Below, in pieces: positions 20,030 to 27,782 of a DNA stretch of 64,000 nucleotides. The stretch lies in the NCBI GenBank assembly GCA_963575745.1, contig CAUYUJ010014592.1:186001-250000 (forward strand), given 5' to 3'. The number at the start of each line of letters is the position of its first letter. Positions within the stretch are counted from its first letter, which is position 1. Source of the DNA: Prorocentrum cordatum. Its lineage: Eukaryota > Sar > Dinophyceae > Prorocentrales > Prorocentraceae. A program made the translations under genes and the position numbers. The notes below the pieces were generated by a model. The model saw nothing but the letters and a program-made list of their open reading frames with translations, searched no databases and was not told where the DNA came from.

Positions 20030-20170
20030 GATCTGACAATGATCTGACGTCAGATCATTGTCAGATCGCGGTCGGTCGCGGTCGGTAACGGTTCGGTCGC
20101 GGGTCGGTCGCGGAGCGGTCGCGGGTCGGTCGCGGGGTCGGTAACGGTTACCGATTTTGGGGGCCCATCG
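20030..20170. repeat. Perfect 38-bp palindrome and GGTCGCG repeats
   Basis: 20030-20067 is a perfect 38-bp palindrome (half-site GATCTGACAATGATCTGAC). It is followed directly by degenerate tandem GGTCGCGG(G)TC units to about 20170. Related GGTCGCGA/CGGTCGC-rich blocks occur at 40420-40640 and 53994-54250. Confidence 0.85.
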
Positions 20171-21019
20171 GTCGCGACCGTTCGTACCTGGAAAAAGTCG
20201 GGAATCAATGATCTGGGCTGGACATAACCTGACCTGCTCGGAGGCGCAGGCCCGAAAGGGGGCTACGCAAGCACCGGCGCGCGCGGGCATACGTGGGGCT
20301 GCCCAGGGCGAAACTTCTAGGTTTGCCGGCCGGCATCTTTCTCCACCCGCTGGATACTTGGGCATCGCCGAAAGATGAAGATTCACCCCCGGGGTACAGG
20401 ATCCGGGCGCGGCTAAAACAAATGCGGCGGCTAGTGTTTCTTGCTTGTTGTTTCGGCCTCCGTGGGTAGCCCCTCCCCGACCCCAGGGACAGGCAGCCAG
20501 CTTGGCGACGAGCCCATCCCTGTGCAGATGCGAGTGGCCATCCCTGTGCAGATGCGTTTGGCGCCGGGCGTGGCTTTCTCTTCCCATACGTCAGAGAAGG
20601 AAGCAGCACCGATACCGCTACCCTTCACCCAGTTTCCCCTTTTTCGTCCTCCTGGGAGGCGCTCGTCACCACCGCTGGATTCGCTTTGAAATCTGGGTCA
20701 GAACGCACCCCTGGAGAGGTCGCGGGCGTAGCGGTATCGGTACCAATTCATTTCCCCAATACGGTCGGGAACGTTTGAGCCTTTGACGCCTTTGAAACGT
20801 TTGAGCCTTTGAAGCGGTTTGGTCCACTTCGCGGTCCCGAGGCGGCAATGTCCTCAGCCTTTCCCAGGGTCCCGCCCCGCAGAGCGGTGCGACAACCTGT
20901 CCGATTGCCAGGGATCGCGTGTCGCCGGGCGCGCCGTGGCGACACGCGATCTAGAAGTTCCTGACTGCATTGCGCACCGCAGGATTCTGTGCACGGGGGG
21001 GCGCTTGGCAAGAGCGCAG
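20171..21019. other. Unannotated; dispersed repeat at 20645-20755
   Basis: No supported gene. 20645-20755 (GAGGCGCTCGTCACC...GGTCAGAACGCACCCC...GCGGTATCGGT) is similar to 35100-35225, and more loosely to 45125-45230. A short tandem GTTTGAGCCTTTGA lies at 20774-20816. Confidence 0.5.
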
Positions 21020-21990
21020 ACGCATACTGAACTCCTCGTGGGGCGCGAGACGTGTGGTGATGGGTGTGACAAAAATGGGCGGGGGGCGCCATACGGGCTC
21101 TGCCGCTGGGGCCTTCGGTGTAGCCCCCTGTGGGGCCACGAAACGCGTGAAAGGTGCGCCGAAACGGGCGGGGTGACGCCATGCGGACGTCGCCACTGGG
21201 GCATTCGGTGGAGCTTCCTTTGGGGCCACGAAACGTGTGAGGGCCGTGCTGGACTGGGCAGATGTCCATTGGGGTCTTCGGTGGAACTCCATGCGGTGGC
21301 ACGATACGTGTGAGGGGTGTGCCGAAATGGGCGGGATCGCATTCGAGCTTGTCCAATTAGGCCGTAAGCGGAGATCCGAGTGGGGCATGATCCGCGTGAG
21401 GGGTGTGCCGAAGTGGGCGGGGGGCAGCATGCGAACTTGCCCACTGGGGCCGTAAGTGGAGTTCCCTGGGGGGCACGGTCCGCGTGAACAGTGTGACGAA
21501 TTGGGCGGGGGGACCGCGTACGAGCTTGCGTATTAGGGCCGTCAGTGGTGCGCCTTGTGGGGGCACGATGACCGTGAGGGGTCTGCCGCAATGAGCGGGG
21601 GGACCGCACATGAATTTGCCCACTGGCGCCGATGGGTGGAGCTCCCTACCGGAGCACGATCCCCGTGAGCGGTGTTCCGAAAGTGGGGGGGGGGGGGGGG
21701 CGCATGCGAGCATGTCCACTGGAGCCGCCGGGTGCTCCCTGTTGGCCAGGAACCGCATGCGAACTTGCTCACTGGGGCCATCGGATGCGCGTGAGGGGTT
21801 TGTCAAAATGGGGGGGGGTACTACATGCGAAGTTGCTCACTGGGGCCGTCGGATGAAGCTCCCTACGGGAGCACGGTCCGCGTGAGCGGTGTGCCGAAAT
21901 GGGCGGGGGGAGGCATGCGAATTTGCCCACTGGGACCGTAGGTGGAGCTCCCTATGGGGCAAAGGTCTGTCTGAGGGGTTTGCCGAAATG
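21020..21990 (+). repeat. ~92-bp satellite array
   Basis: About ten degenerate units containing GGTGTGCCGAAATGGGCGGG, CATGCGAACTTGCCCACTGG and GTGGAGCTCCCTA(C/T)GGG. The array at 33185-33545 is the reverse complement of the same family. Open frames across it are repeat shadows. Confidence 0.85.
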
Positions 21991-22415
21991 GCCATATGGA
22001 GATCAGAGGCAAGGAGAGTCGGGAGAAGGATGAGGAGGAGCAGGAGGAGGCGGAGGAGGAGGAGGAAGAGGAGGAGGAGGAGGAGGAGGAGGAAGAGGAG
22101 GAGGAGGAGGAGGAAGAGGAGGAGCGAGAGGGGGGAGGAGGAAGGATGGAGACCGCGACGCTGCGAAGTCAAAACGAGGACCCAACTTCCGAGGAGGGTA
22201 GTTGGACAAAGCGGGGAGGAGAGAAGGAAGGAGACGCGGCAGGGAAGAGACGGAAGCCTAGAGGAGGAAGGAGGGATCGGGAGGTAAAGCAGGAGGGGAA
22301 ATCGGTGCGGGGGGTCCCTATGGTGAGCCTGAAGCCGCTCCGCTGGGGGCGCGTCCGCAGGCCGATGGGTGCGCCAGCGGCCCTGGCCTCGTGTTGTTCT
22401 CTCTCCTCCGCCCAG
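21991..22415. repeat. GGA tract and purine-rich spacer
   Basis: (GGA)n with GAA interruptions at about 22030-22145, then purine-rich sequence. Ends in CTCCTCCGCCCAG, the left edge of the family 3 element. Confidence 0.7.
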
Positions 22416-22576
22416 GAGGGGAAAAAGCGCACAGACACAAGTCATCGTCGACCCCACAGGAGAATATGAGAAACTATGAGAAGTGAGGGGGGGGAAGACG
22501 AACACCCAGCACATCCCGGAAAATATGAAAACTCTTGGGAGTTGTGTCTACTAATTTGTGTGTCCCTGGGCCCCTT
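22416..22576 (+). repeat. Family 3 element, copy a
   Basis: Begins after CCCAG with GAGGGGAAAAAGCGCACAGA and ends TGTCCCTGGGCCCCTT. Shares with copies at 39919, 47386, 56464 and 56737 the ordered words ACACAA, CGTCGA, AAATATG, GTGGGGGG, ATTTGTGTG and GGGCCCCTTCAG. It lies immediately upstream of the spliced-leader relic of the channel gene. Confidence 0.8.
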
Positions 22577-22587
22577 GACCCTCCTCC

Positions 22588-22609
22588 TCCGCAACCATTT
22601 TGGCTCCAG
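22588..22609 (+). other. Relict spliced-leader sequence upstream of the channel gene
   Basis: Matches the 22-nt dinoflagellate spliced leader at 19 of 22 positions, with the 12-base core CCATTTTGGCTC intact and the final AG present. It is in sense, 75 bases upstream of ATG 22685. Established knowledge: dinoflagellate mRNAs receive this leader by trans-splicing, and leader relics in genomic DNA mark genes reinserted from mRNA copies. By rough expectation a 19/22 match in 64 kb on either strand is very unlikely by chance. Confidence 0.8.
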
Positions 22610-22684
22610 GGGCAAGCTTCGGGCCGAAGGCCGCGCGCACCCCTCACCCGGGCGGCCAGCCCACAGAGGCCCCATAGCCGCGAC

Positions 22685-22799
22685 ATGCAGCCGAGCCTCT
22701 TCCGGCAGCGCCTGCTGGAGCTCGCCGCCGAGTACGAGGCCCAGCACGCGGCGGCGGCCCTGCCGCGCTGCAGCGCGGTCTCCTTCGCTGAGGCTCTAG
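22685..22799 (+). CDS. Voltage-gated cation channel gene, exon 1 (candidate)
   Basis: ATG 22685 is in a good position relative to the leader relic. Encodes MQPSLFRQRLLELAAEYEAQ then HAAAALPRCSAVSFAEAL, an amphipathic helix as seen at the N-terminus of dinoflagellate EF-hand cation channels. The exon runs into the left arm of a family 2 element. The junction may be a GC donor (CTAG|GCCTCCC, or GAG|GCTCTAG). Confidence 0.6.
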
Positions 22800-22986
22800 G
22801 CCTCCCAGATGGGGTCGGAGCAGATGGGGTCGGAGGATCGCGCCGCATCGCCCAGGCATCGCCGATGCGGCTCGATGCGGAGCCGTCGCCGTCGCGTCGC
22901 CGATGCATCGCCGATGCATCGCCGATGCATCGCCGCTGCGGCGCGACCCTCCGACACCACCTGCTCCGACCCCCTCTGGGAGGCCT
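22798..22986. mobile_element. Family 2 TIR element, copy a, probable intron 1 of the channel gene
   Basis: Inverted ends AGGCCTCCCAGATGGGGTCG and its reverse complement (with CCCC-CTCTGGGAGGCCT on the right). The interior is made of GCATCGCCGATG palindromic repeats. 189 bp, no coding capacity. Both edges can supply splice signals (AG|GC on the left, GGGAG|GC on the right), so the element may be the intron itself. Confidence 0.75.
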
Positions 22987-23150
22987 CTCGAGGCGCCCGA
23001 CGGCCCGGCCGAGGACGGGGCGGCGGAGGGCAGGAGCGGCGGTGGGCCAGCCCTGGCGGCTGGCGCTTCGGCGGCCGCCGAGGCCTTCCGTGGAAAGTGC
23101 GGGTACGGAGATCCCGGAGCTAGCGAGGAGCTCCAGAGCAACTTCAGATC
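22987..23150 (+). CDS. Channel gene, exon 2 (candidate)
   Basis: Coding-like stretch between two TIR elements. Two frames are open. One reads EAPDGPAEDGAAEGRSGGGP ... GASEELQSNFRSKK, with typical composition. The other reads ...SVESAGTEIPELARSSRATS and matches, at protein level, the start of exon 3 (EPARNSRASAES). I cannot choose between them. The sequence at 23116-23150 is a diverged direct copy of 23347-23380. Confidence 0.45.
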
Positions 23151-23152
23151 AA

Positions 23153-23346
23153 AGAAGGAAACACGCCATGAGCATCAACTCTTGGCGCTCCGCGGGGGTT
23201 TCTCGGATCCGCGCTGCGCCCACCTGGCCGCGGCTCCGGCGCCGCCCCCGACGCGCTCCGCGCGCCAGTGAGGAGGGTCCGGCGCAGATCCAAGAAATCC
23301 GCGCGGAGCGCCAAATGTTTATGGCGTTGTTGGTTTCTTCTAACAG
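23153..23346. mobile_element. Family 1 TIR element, copy a, probable intron 2 of the channel gene
   Basis: Inverted repeat with core arms TTGGCGCTCCGCG (23182-23194) and CGCGGAGCGCCAA (23302-23314); outward similarity extends through CGCCATGAGCAT on the left and ATGTTTATGGCG on the right. The right end, TTGTTGGTTTCTTCTAACAG, corresponds to the end of other copies (TTTTTGTTACCCTAAT at 38 kb, TTTTGCTCCCCTG at 58 kb) but reads as a pyrimidine tract plus AG acceptor here. The element is flanked by a diverged 31-35-bp direct repeat. Confidence 0.75.
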
Positions 23347-23348
23347 AG

Positions 23349-24368
23349 CCGGCGAGGAACTCAAGAGCAAGTGCAGAGAGTCTCGGATCACAGCGCGATT
23401 CGATCCCCGAGGCAGTCCCCATCGCAGGCAGGCGTGTTCGCAGCAATGTCGCCAGATTCGCGGACGCACGCAGCCAGAGTTCGGTATCGCACGTTACCAC
23501 TTCGAGTTTGCCGTGGACGTATTCCGCCTCCATGCAAGAGAGAAGCAGGTTCAGCAATCACGTGAGGAGGTCGGCGATCAAGAGATTGTCGCCGCAGCGG
23601 AATACTAAAGATGGACTTGCCTCGTTTGTGAAGAGCCGTTTCTTCAGCGTTGTATCCGCATCCGTGATCTTGGTGAGCACAGCGCTGATTGGTATTGAGA
23701 CCCAAGCTCTTTCCAGCCTGTCCAACCAAAGGTCAGGGTCGGATCACCTCTTAGTTGTTCTATCAGTATCGAATCATTGTCTCACGTTCCTTTACCTGGC
23801 GGAGGTGGTATTGCGCATAAAAGTCTTAGGAATCATGCACCCCAAGGACAGGTGGTGGAATATATTCGACATCGCCATCCTACTTCCGGCGCTCGCCGAA
23901 GTTGCTCTGGACATCGTTGTGCGCGCGTTCTTCGTCAAGGACAGCAACCTGTTCGATAACGGCGGAATGGCGAAGATGCTGCGCCTCTTTCGCCTTACCC
24001 GGCTTCTCCGCATCGTTCGAACGTTTCGCCAATTGAAGCCCTTGCGAGTGCTTGTGCATTCCATCGCATCTGCCGGCAAGTCTGTATTTTGGGCTCTCAT
24101 GTTGCTCGTCATGATCGTGTTTGCCTTTGCAGTTATCTTGACGCAGGCTGTGTCTGAGTATACCGAAGGTGGCATCCGAATAGATGACGATGATCTAGTC
24201 AAGTATTACGGAGACCTTTTCCGGTCAATGTTGAGTCTTTGGATGGCCGTGTCTGGGGGGATTAGTTGGCACGAGCTCACCACGCCGCTGAAGGAAACCG
24301 GAAACGCCGCTTGGATGATGCTGTTCCTCATATACATTACCTTCGTATACTTCTTCGTGCTCAATGTG
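23349..24368 (+). CDS. Voltage-gated cation channel (ion transport domain), exon 3
   Basis: 340 codons without interruption. After a Ser/Arg-rich cytoplasmic linker come six membrane segments. S1 is FFSVVSASVILVSTALIGIE (about 23640). S2 is near LVVLSVSNHCLTFLYLAEVV, and S3 near WWNIFDIAILLPALAEV. The S4 voltage sensor has regularly spaced arginines (RLFRLTRLLRIVRTFRQL, about 23970-24030). S5 is VFWALMLLVMIVFAFAVI. A pore loop with SMLSLWMAVSGGISWHEL follows (about 24230-24280), then S6 MMLFLIYITFVYFFVLNV. The family is a single-domain, four-per-channel Ion_trans type that is much expanded in dinoflagellates, expected in plasma or organelle membranes passing Na+ or Ca2+; the ion cannot be read from the pore. 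Ends at AATGTG|GTGATC and continues in phase in exon 4 as LNV-VTGVFCQNAI. Confidence 0.93.
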
Positions 24369-24966
24369 GTGATCGGCTCAGTTGTTGGAAGCACCTAGGG
24401 CGTTGTTGCGTCACATCGTTTCCTTTTTTGGTCGCTAAACATTGTGTTTCATAATTCACGGGTGAATTTGTCCCTTGTGTCCATGTCTCCGTCACAAGAC
24501 GGGTCTAAGTCGTTTCCCCAGTGAATTCTTGGGGAGCGTTTGTAGTTTGCGGCGTCGCCTCTGCAGGCCCACCTTAGCTTCGTCCGGGGCCATCTTGGCG
24601 AAGTTGTTTGTCTGAGACAGTTTACAAGACGTTTCCAGTGTGCGTTATCAGAGCGCTGTCGTCCCCTCTTCTGATAAATAATCCCTACCTATACGACCAC
24701 CCTGCGGGTGATAAGGAGGTTGGGGGGGTGGAGGGGCCGAGCAATCGGCAACAGTGGTGATTGTTCTCCTGACGATGCCAGTGCCTGTACTGGTGGGTGC
24801 ACGGGGCCTCGCCCGCACGCACGGCACGCACGAACACGAAACCGAAATCGATTTCCCGGTAGGGGGGCTCTCCGTTCCACTTCGATCTCACCCCCCAACC
24901 TCCGATCACAATCGATCTCACAATCGACGTCGTCATCATCATCATAATCATCATCATTATCATCAA

Positions 24967-25042
<76 letters not shown>

Positions 25043-25642
25043 GCCATCATCAACATCACCATCATCACCATCATCATCATCAGCATCATCATCATCATAA
25101 TCATCATCAACATCATCATCGGGACACCGACGGGACACCGACGGGACACCACCGGGACACCGGCGGGACACCGCGCGGCCCCGCGCCCCGGTGGAGAATC
25201 ATTTGGTGCGGCCGCGCCTCAGCCACAGAGGACACCTCCGGGACACCGGCGGGACACCGCGCGGCCCGGCGCCCCGGTAGAGAATCATTTGGTCCGGCCG
25301 CGCCTCAGCCACAGGAGACTTTCCTCTCGCCCGCCCACGCAGCTTCGCCTCGCCCGCACGCACGGCACGCACGAACACGAAACCGAAATCGATGTCCCGG
25401 TAGGGGGGCTCTCCGTTCCACTTCGATCTCACCCCCCAACCTCCGATCCGCGGGAACGTGTTCTCATAATTTTTAAATTTCACCCCACGTGTAATAACAG
25501 TTCTTTCTAAAACACTTGTTTCCAATAGTTGTCGGCTGCAGTTTGTGTATCGTTTCCAGGTCCATGCTGCTGGCTCACAAGACGAATAATGACACAGCTA
25601 GTTATAGCAGACACGCTCTGCAAGTTTCCAACAATCACTAAG
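24369..25642. other. Intron 3 of the channel gene (1274 nt)
   Basis: GT (GTGATC) at 24369, AG at 25641-25642 (ATCACTAAG). The in-phase join VLNV-VTGVFCQNAIE restores the S6-to-C-terminus sequence usual in this family. Contains a near-identical 100-bp direct duplication (24808-24907 and 25349-25448), an (ATC)n tract (24931-25120), and tandem CGGGACACCG units with an ~88-bp duplication (about 25150-25317). Confidence 0.88.
24808..25448. repeat. 100-bp direct duplication flanking ATC tract and tandem repeats
   Basis: 24808-24907 and 25349-25448 are identical except for one base (ATCGATTTCCC versus ATCGATGTCCC). Between them lie an ~190-bp (ATC/ATCAAC)n microsatellite and two copies of an ~88-bp unit containing GGAGAATCATTTGGT. 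The single mismatch points to a recent duplication. Confidence 0.92.
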
Positions 25643-26134
25643 GTGACTGGTGTCTTCTGTCAGAATGCAATCGAAGGGGCTCAAACAGATCTGGATCTCA
25701 CCATCGAGGCCCAGGTCAAGGAGAAGCAGGTATACGCAGACCGCCTGAAGCTTCTCTTCGAGGAGATGAATGCGGATTACGAGGAGGCCAATTTCGAAGG
25801 GCTAACAGCAGCCGATATAGTCGAGCAGATGGAGAAGCCAAAGGTGCAGTCGTGGTTCAGGGCTATGGACATCGATGCGAAGCAGACGTGGAAGTTATTC
25901 AAGGCCCTCGACCCGGCAAACTCTGGCAGAATCTCTCTCGAGGCTTTCGTGGAGGGGTGCCTGCAGATGAAGGGGTCGGCTACCCGCGTGGACGTGGAGT
26001 CGCTGAAGTGGGAGATCAGAGCTGCGAATAGGCGCGCCGAGCGCAATGCTGAGAGAATCGCCCAGCTTCTAGAAGCCATTCCAGGATCGGAGGTCGCACT
26101 TGTTGACGCCTGTCGCGGATCTGGTGCCAGGTGA
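25643..26134 (+). CDS. Voltage-gated cation channel, exon 4: S6 end and C-terminal EF-hand
   Basis: 163 codons plus TGA 26132-26134. Begins VTGVFCQNAIEGAQTDLDLT, completing S6 and the cytoplasmic helix. A long charged helix (IEAQVKEKQVYADRLKLLFE) and a linker follow, then an EF-hand-like unit WKLFKALDPANSGRISLEAF at about 25890-25950, and a C-terminal coiled segment WEIRAANRRAERNAERIAQL. In the EF loop DPANSGRISLEA, position 3 is Ala and position 12 is Ala where Asp/Asn and Glu are usual, so calcium binding may be weak. The combination of Ion_trans domain plus one EF unit is the standard dinoflagellate architecture. Confidence 0.9.
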   Translation: MTGVFCQNAIEGAQTDLDLTIEAQVKEKQVYADRLKLLFEEMNADYEEANFEGLTAADIVEQMEKPKVQSWFRAMDIDAKQTWKLFKALDPANSGRISLEAFVEGCLQMKGSATRVDVESLKWEIRAANRRAERNAERIAQLLEAIPGSEVALVDACRGSGAR

Positions 26135-26813
26135 CGGAGGTTGGCTCGATGCCTCCTCGTTTTCTTCCCTCTCCTCTTGGGAGGGAGTAGCTGGGGCATG
26201 CTGGTTGCCCTGCAGCTCCAACATGTACGCGACAACCTAGCATGTTTAATTCTTGGTTTTCGCGAATGTTTATTTTGAACACCCTGTGCGCACTCAGCCG
26301 TCTCGGGTGGGCAGCGAGCCACGGCCGACGTGGTCTTCTCACCGTTCGCTGATCTGCAAGGCTGGGGAAGCATCGTGATTGGGCCTTGCGGAAAGCGACT
26401 GAAGTTTTGAAACAGGCTGTCCGTTCTGGCGTGGCTGTTGAGGCCGATTTTAAAAATCGCGTCGTGAAGGTTTCTGATTCGAAGGCATTTGAGCAATCCA
26501 GCACTGATTTCGAGGGAGTGTTTTTGCTTCTGCAGTCTCCCGTGCCCTCCTCGAGTCGCTGGTCGGCGTCTGGCGCTGGCAGCCGACGCCGCGGACTTTC
26601 GGGGCCGTCCCTGGCATGTGGGCAAGGGGAGCCTCGCCGAGGCGTGGGGCTCGCCGCGGCCAGAACGAAGCCTTTCGTCCCTTGTTCCAAGTGCCTTATT
26701 CTGGGCCTCCCAGGTGGGGTCTCCTCCTCCTCCTCCTCCCTCCTCCTCCTCCTCCTCCTCCTCCTCCTCCTCCCTCCTCCTCCTCGTCCTCCTCCTCCTC
26801 CTCGTCCTCCTTG
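26135..26813. other. Channel 3' flank, family 2 left end and TCC tract
   Basis: Mixed sequence to 26700 with no supported gene. At 26703-26721 a lone family 2 left arm (GGGCCTCCCAGGTGGGGTC) runs straight into a (TCC)n tract (26722-26810). Confidence 0.6.
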
Positions 26814-27050
26814 GGCCTCCCAGGTGGGGTCGGAGTAGATGGGGCCGTGGGCTCGCGCCGCATCGCCGATGCATCGCCGATGCATCGCCGCTGCATCGGC
26901 GCTGCATCGGCGATGCGGCTCTCCATGTGGCCCAATTTCTCCACGCCGACGTCGCCGAGGCATCGCCGACGCCGCCGGCGCATCGCCGGTGCATCGAAGA
27001 TGCTGCGAGATCCTCCGGCCCCATCTGCTTGGACCCAATCTGGGAGGCCT
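26814..27050. mobile_element. Family 2 TIR element, copy b
   Basis: Left arm GGCCTCCCAGGTGGGGTCGG, right arm ending TGGACCCAATCTGGGAGGCC, interior of GCATCGCCGATG and GCATCGGCGATG units (26870-27000). Larger than copy a because of extra internal units. A coding-like stretch begins directly after its right end. Confidence 0.85.
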
Positions 27051-27083
27051 TTACTTCTGGTGCCATGATGACAGCAGTGTGGG

Positions 27084-27782
27084 ATGACAGCCGGCAGACC
27101 CACCCTCCGTGGCAAGAGTTCGGAGGGCGACGACGACGCGAGCGCCGAGGAGGGGGCGGACGGCGAGGCGGCAGGGGGGAGGACGTCCAGGCAGTCCACG
27201 CCCCAGGGGACGGGCAAGCCGGCCGGTGCGTTCTCCAAGAGCGCACGGGCGGGTTGGGCGGGCAGGAGTACGCCGGGCTCGCCGTCGGAATGGCCGCCGT
27301 CACGGGCGGCGTCGCGGTGGGCAGCATATCTGGAGGGGTGCGCGGGCTCCCCATTCATTGCCGTCGTCGTCTCCCGCGCAACTCGCGGGGCGAGCTGCGG
27401 CTGTCTTGCACGGGAGGTTCGTGTCGTGTTGACGCGGCTGCGGCCCCAGCGCAGGCGTTCAAGGTTTGACGCTGCCAGTGGCTCAGAGTCGGCCGATCTG
27501 GAACGATCAGTGATGGGCCAATTTTCCACCACCGTTACCATTGGTAGGACGGGGGAGAAGGGAGGATTGGGAGGTCCTCCTCCTCCTCCTCCTCCTCCTC
27601 CTCCTCCTCCTCCTACCTGTGGCAGTGGTAGTGGGAAATCGGCATATCAATCAGGTGTTCGAAAAGCCGCCGATCGTTCGAGGTTGAACGATCCGCGTGG
27701 TGGCAGGCAGCATCGCCCGGTCCTTCACAACACGAACATGCTTTACCTGAGCTCGGCCACGCGACAGGGGGGCACGATCTAG
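27084..27782 (+). CDS. Weak open frame, possible exon
   Basis: Open frame of 232 codons including the stop. Only the first ~85 codons look coding (GKSSEGDDDASAEEGADGEA, then Ser/Gly/Pro-rich). The end consists of poly-Pro from a TCC tract at about 27576-27614. It begins just after a family 2 right arm that could act as acceptor (CTGGGAG|GCC). No homology recognised. It may be an exon, or only a by-product of GC-rich sequence. Confidence 0.3.
   Translation: MTAGRPTLRGKSSEGDDDASAEEGADGEAAGGRTSRQSTPQGTGKPAGAFSKSARAGWAGRSTPGSPSEWPPSRAASRWAAYLEGCAGSPFIAVVVSRATRGASCGCLAREVRVVLTRLRPQRRRSRFDAASGSESADLERSVMGQFSTTVTIGRTGEKGGLGGPPPPPPPPPPPPPTCGSGSGKSAYQSGVRKAADRSRLNDPRGGRQHRPVLHNTNMLYLSSATRQGGTI

Noticed and set aside
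20830-21609. 251-codon minus-strand frame with repeated RPIRHTxHADRAP-like motif
   Set aside because: The protein repeat follows the ~92-bp satellite, whose units drift out of frame; no start or splice support.
24689-25171. Poly-Asp/poly-Met frames in the channel intron
   Set aside because: Pure shadows of the (ATC)n microsatellite.
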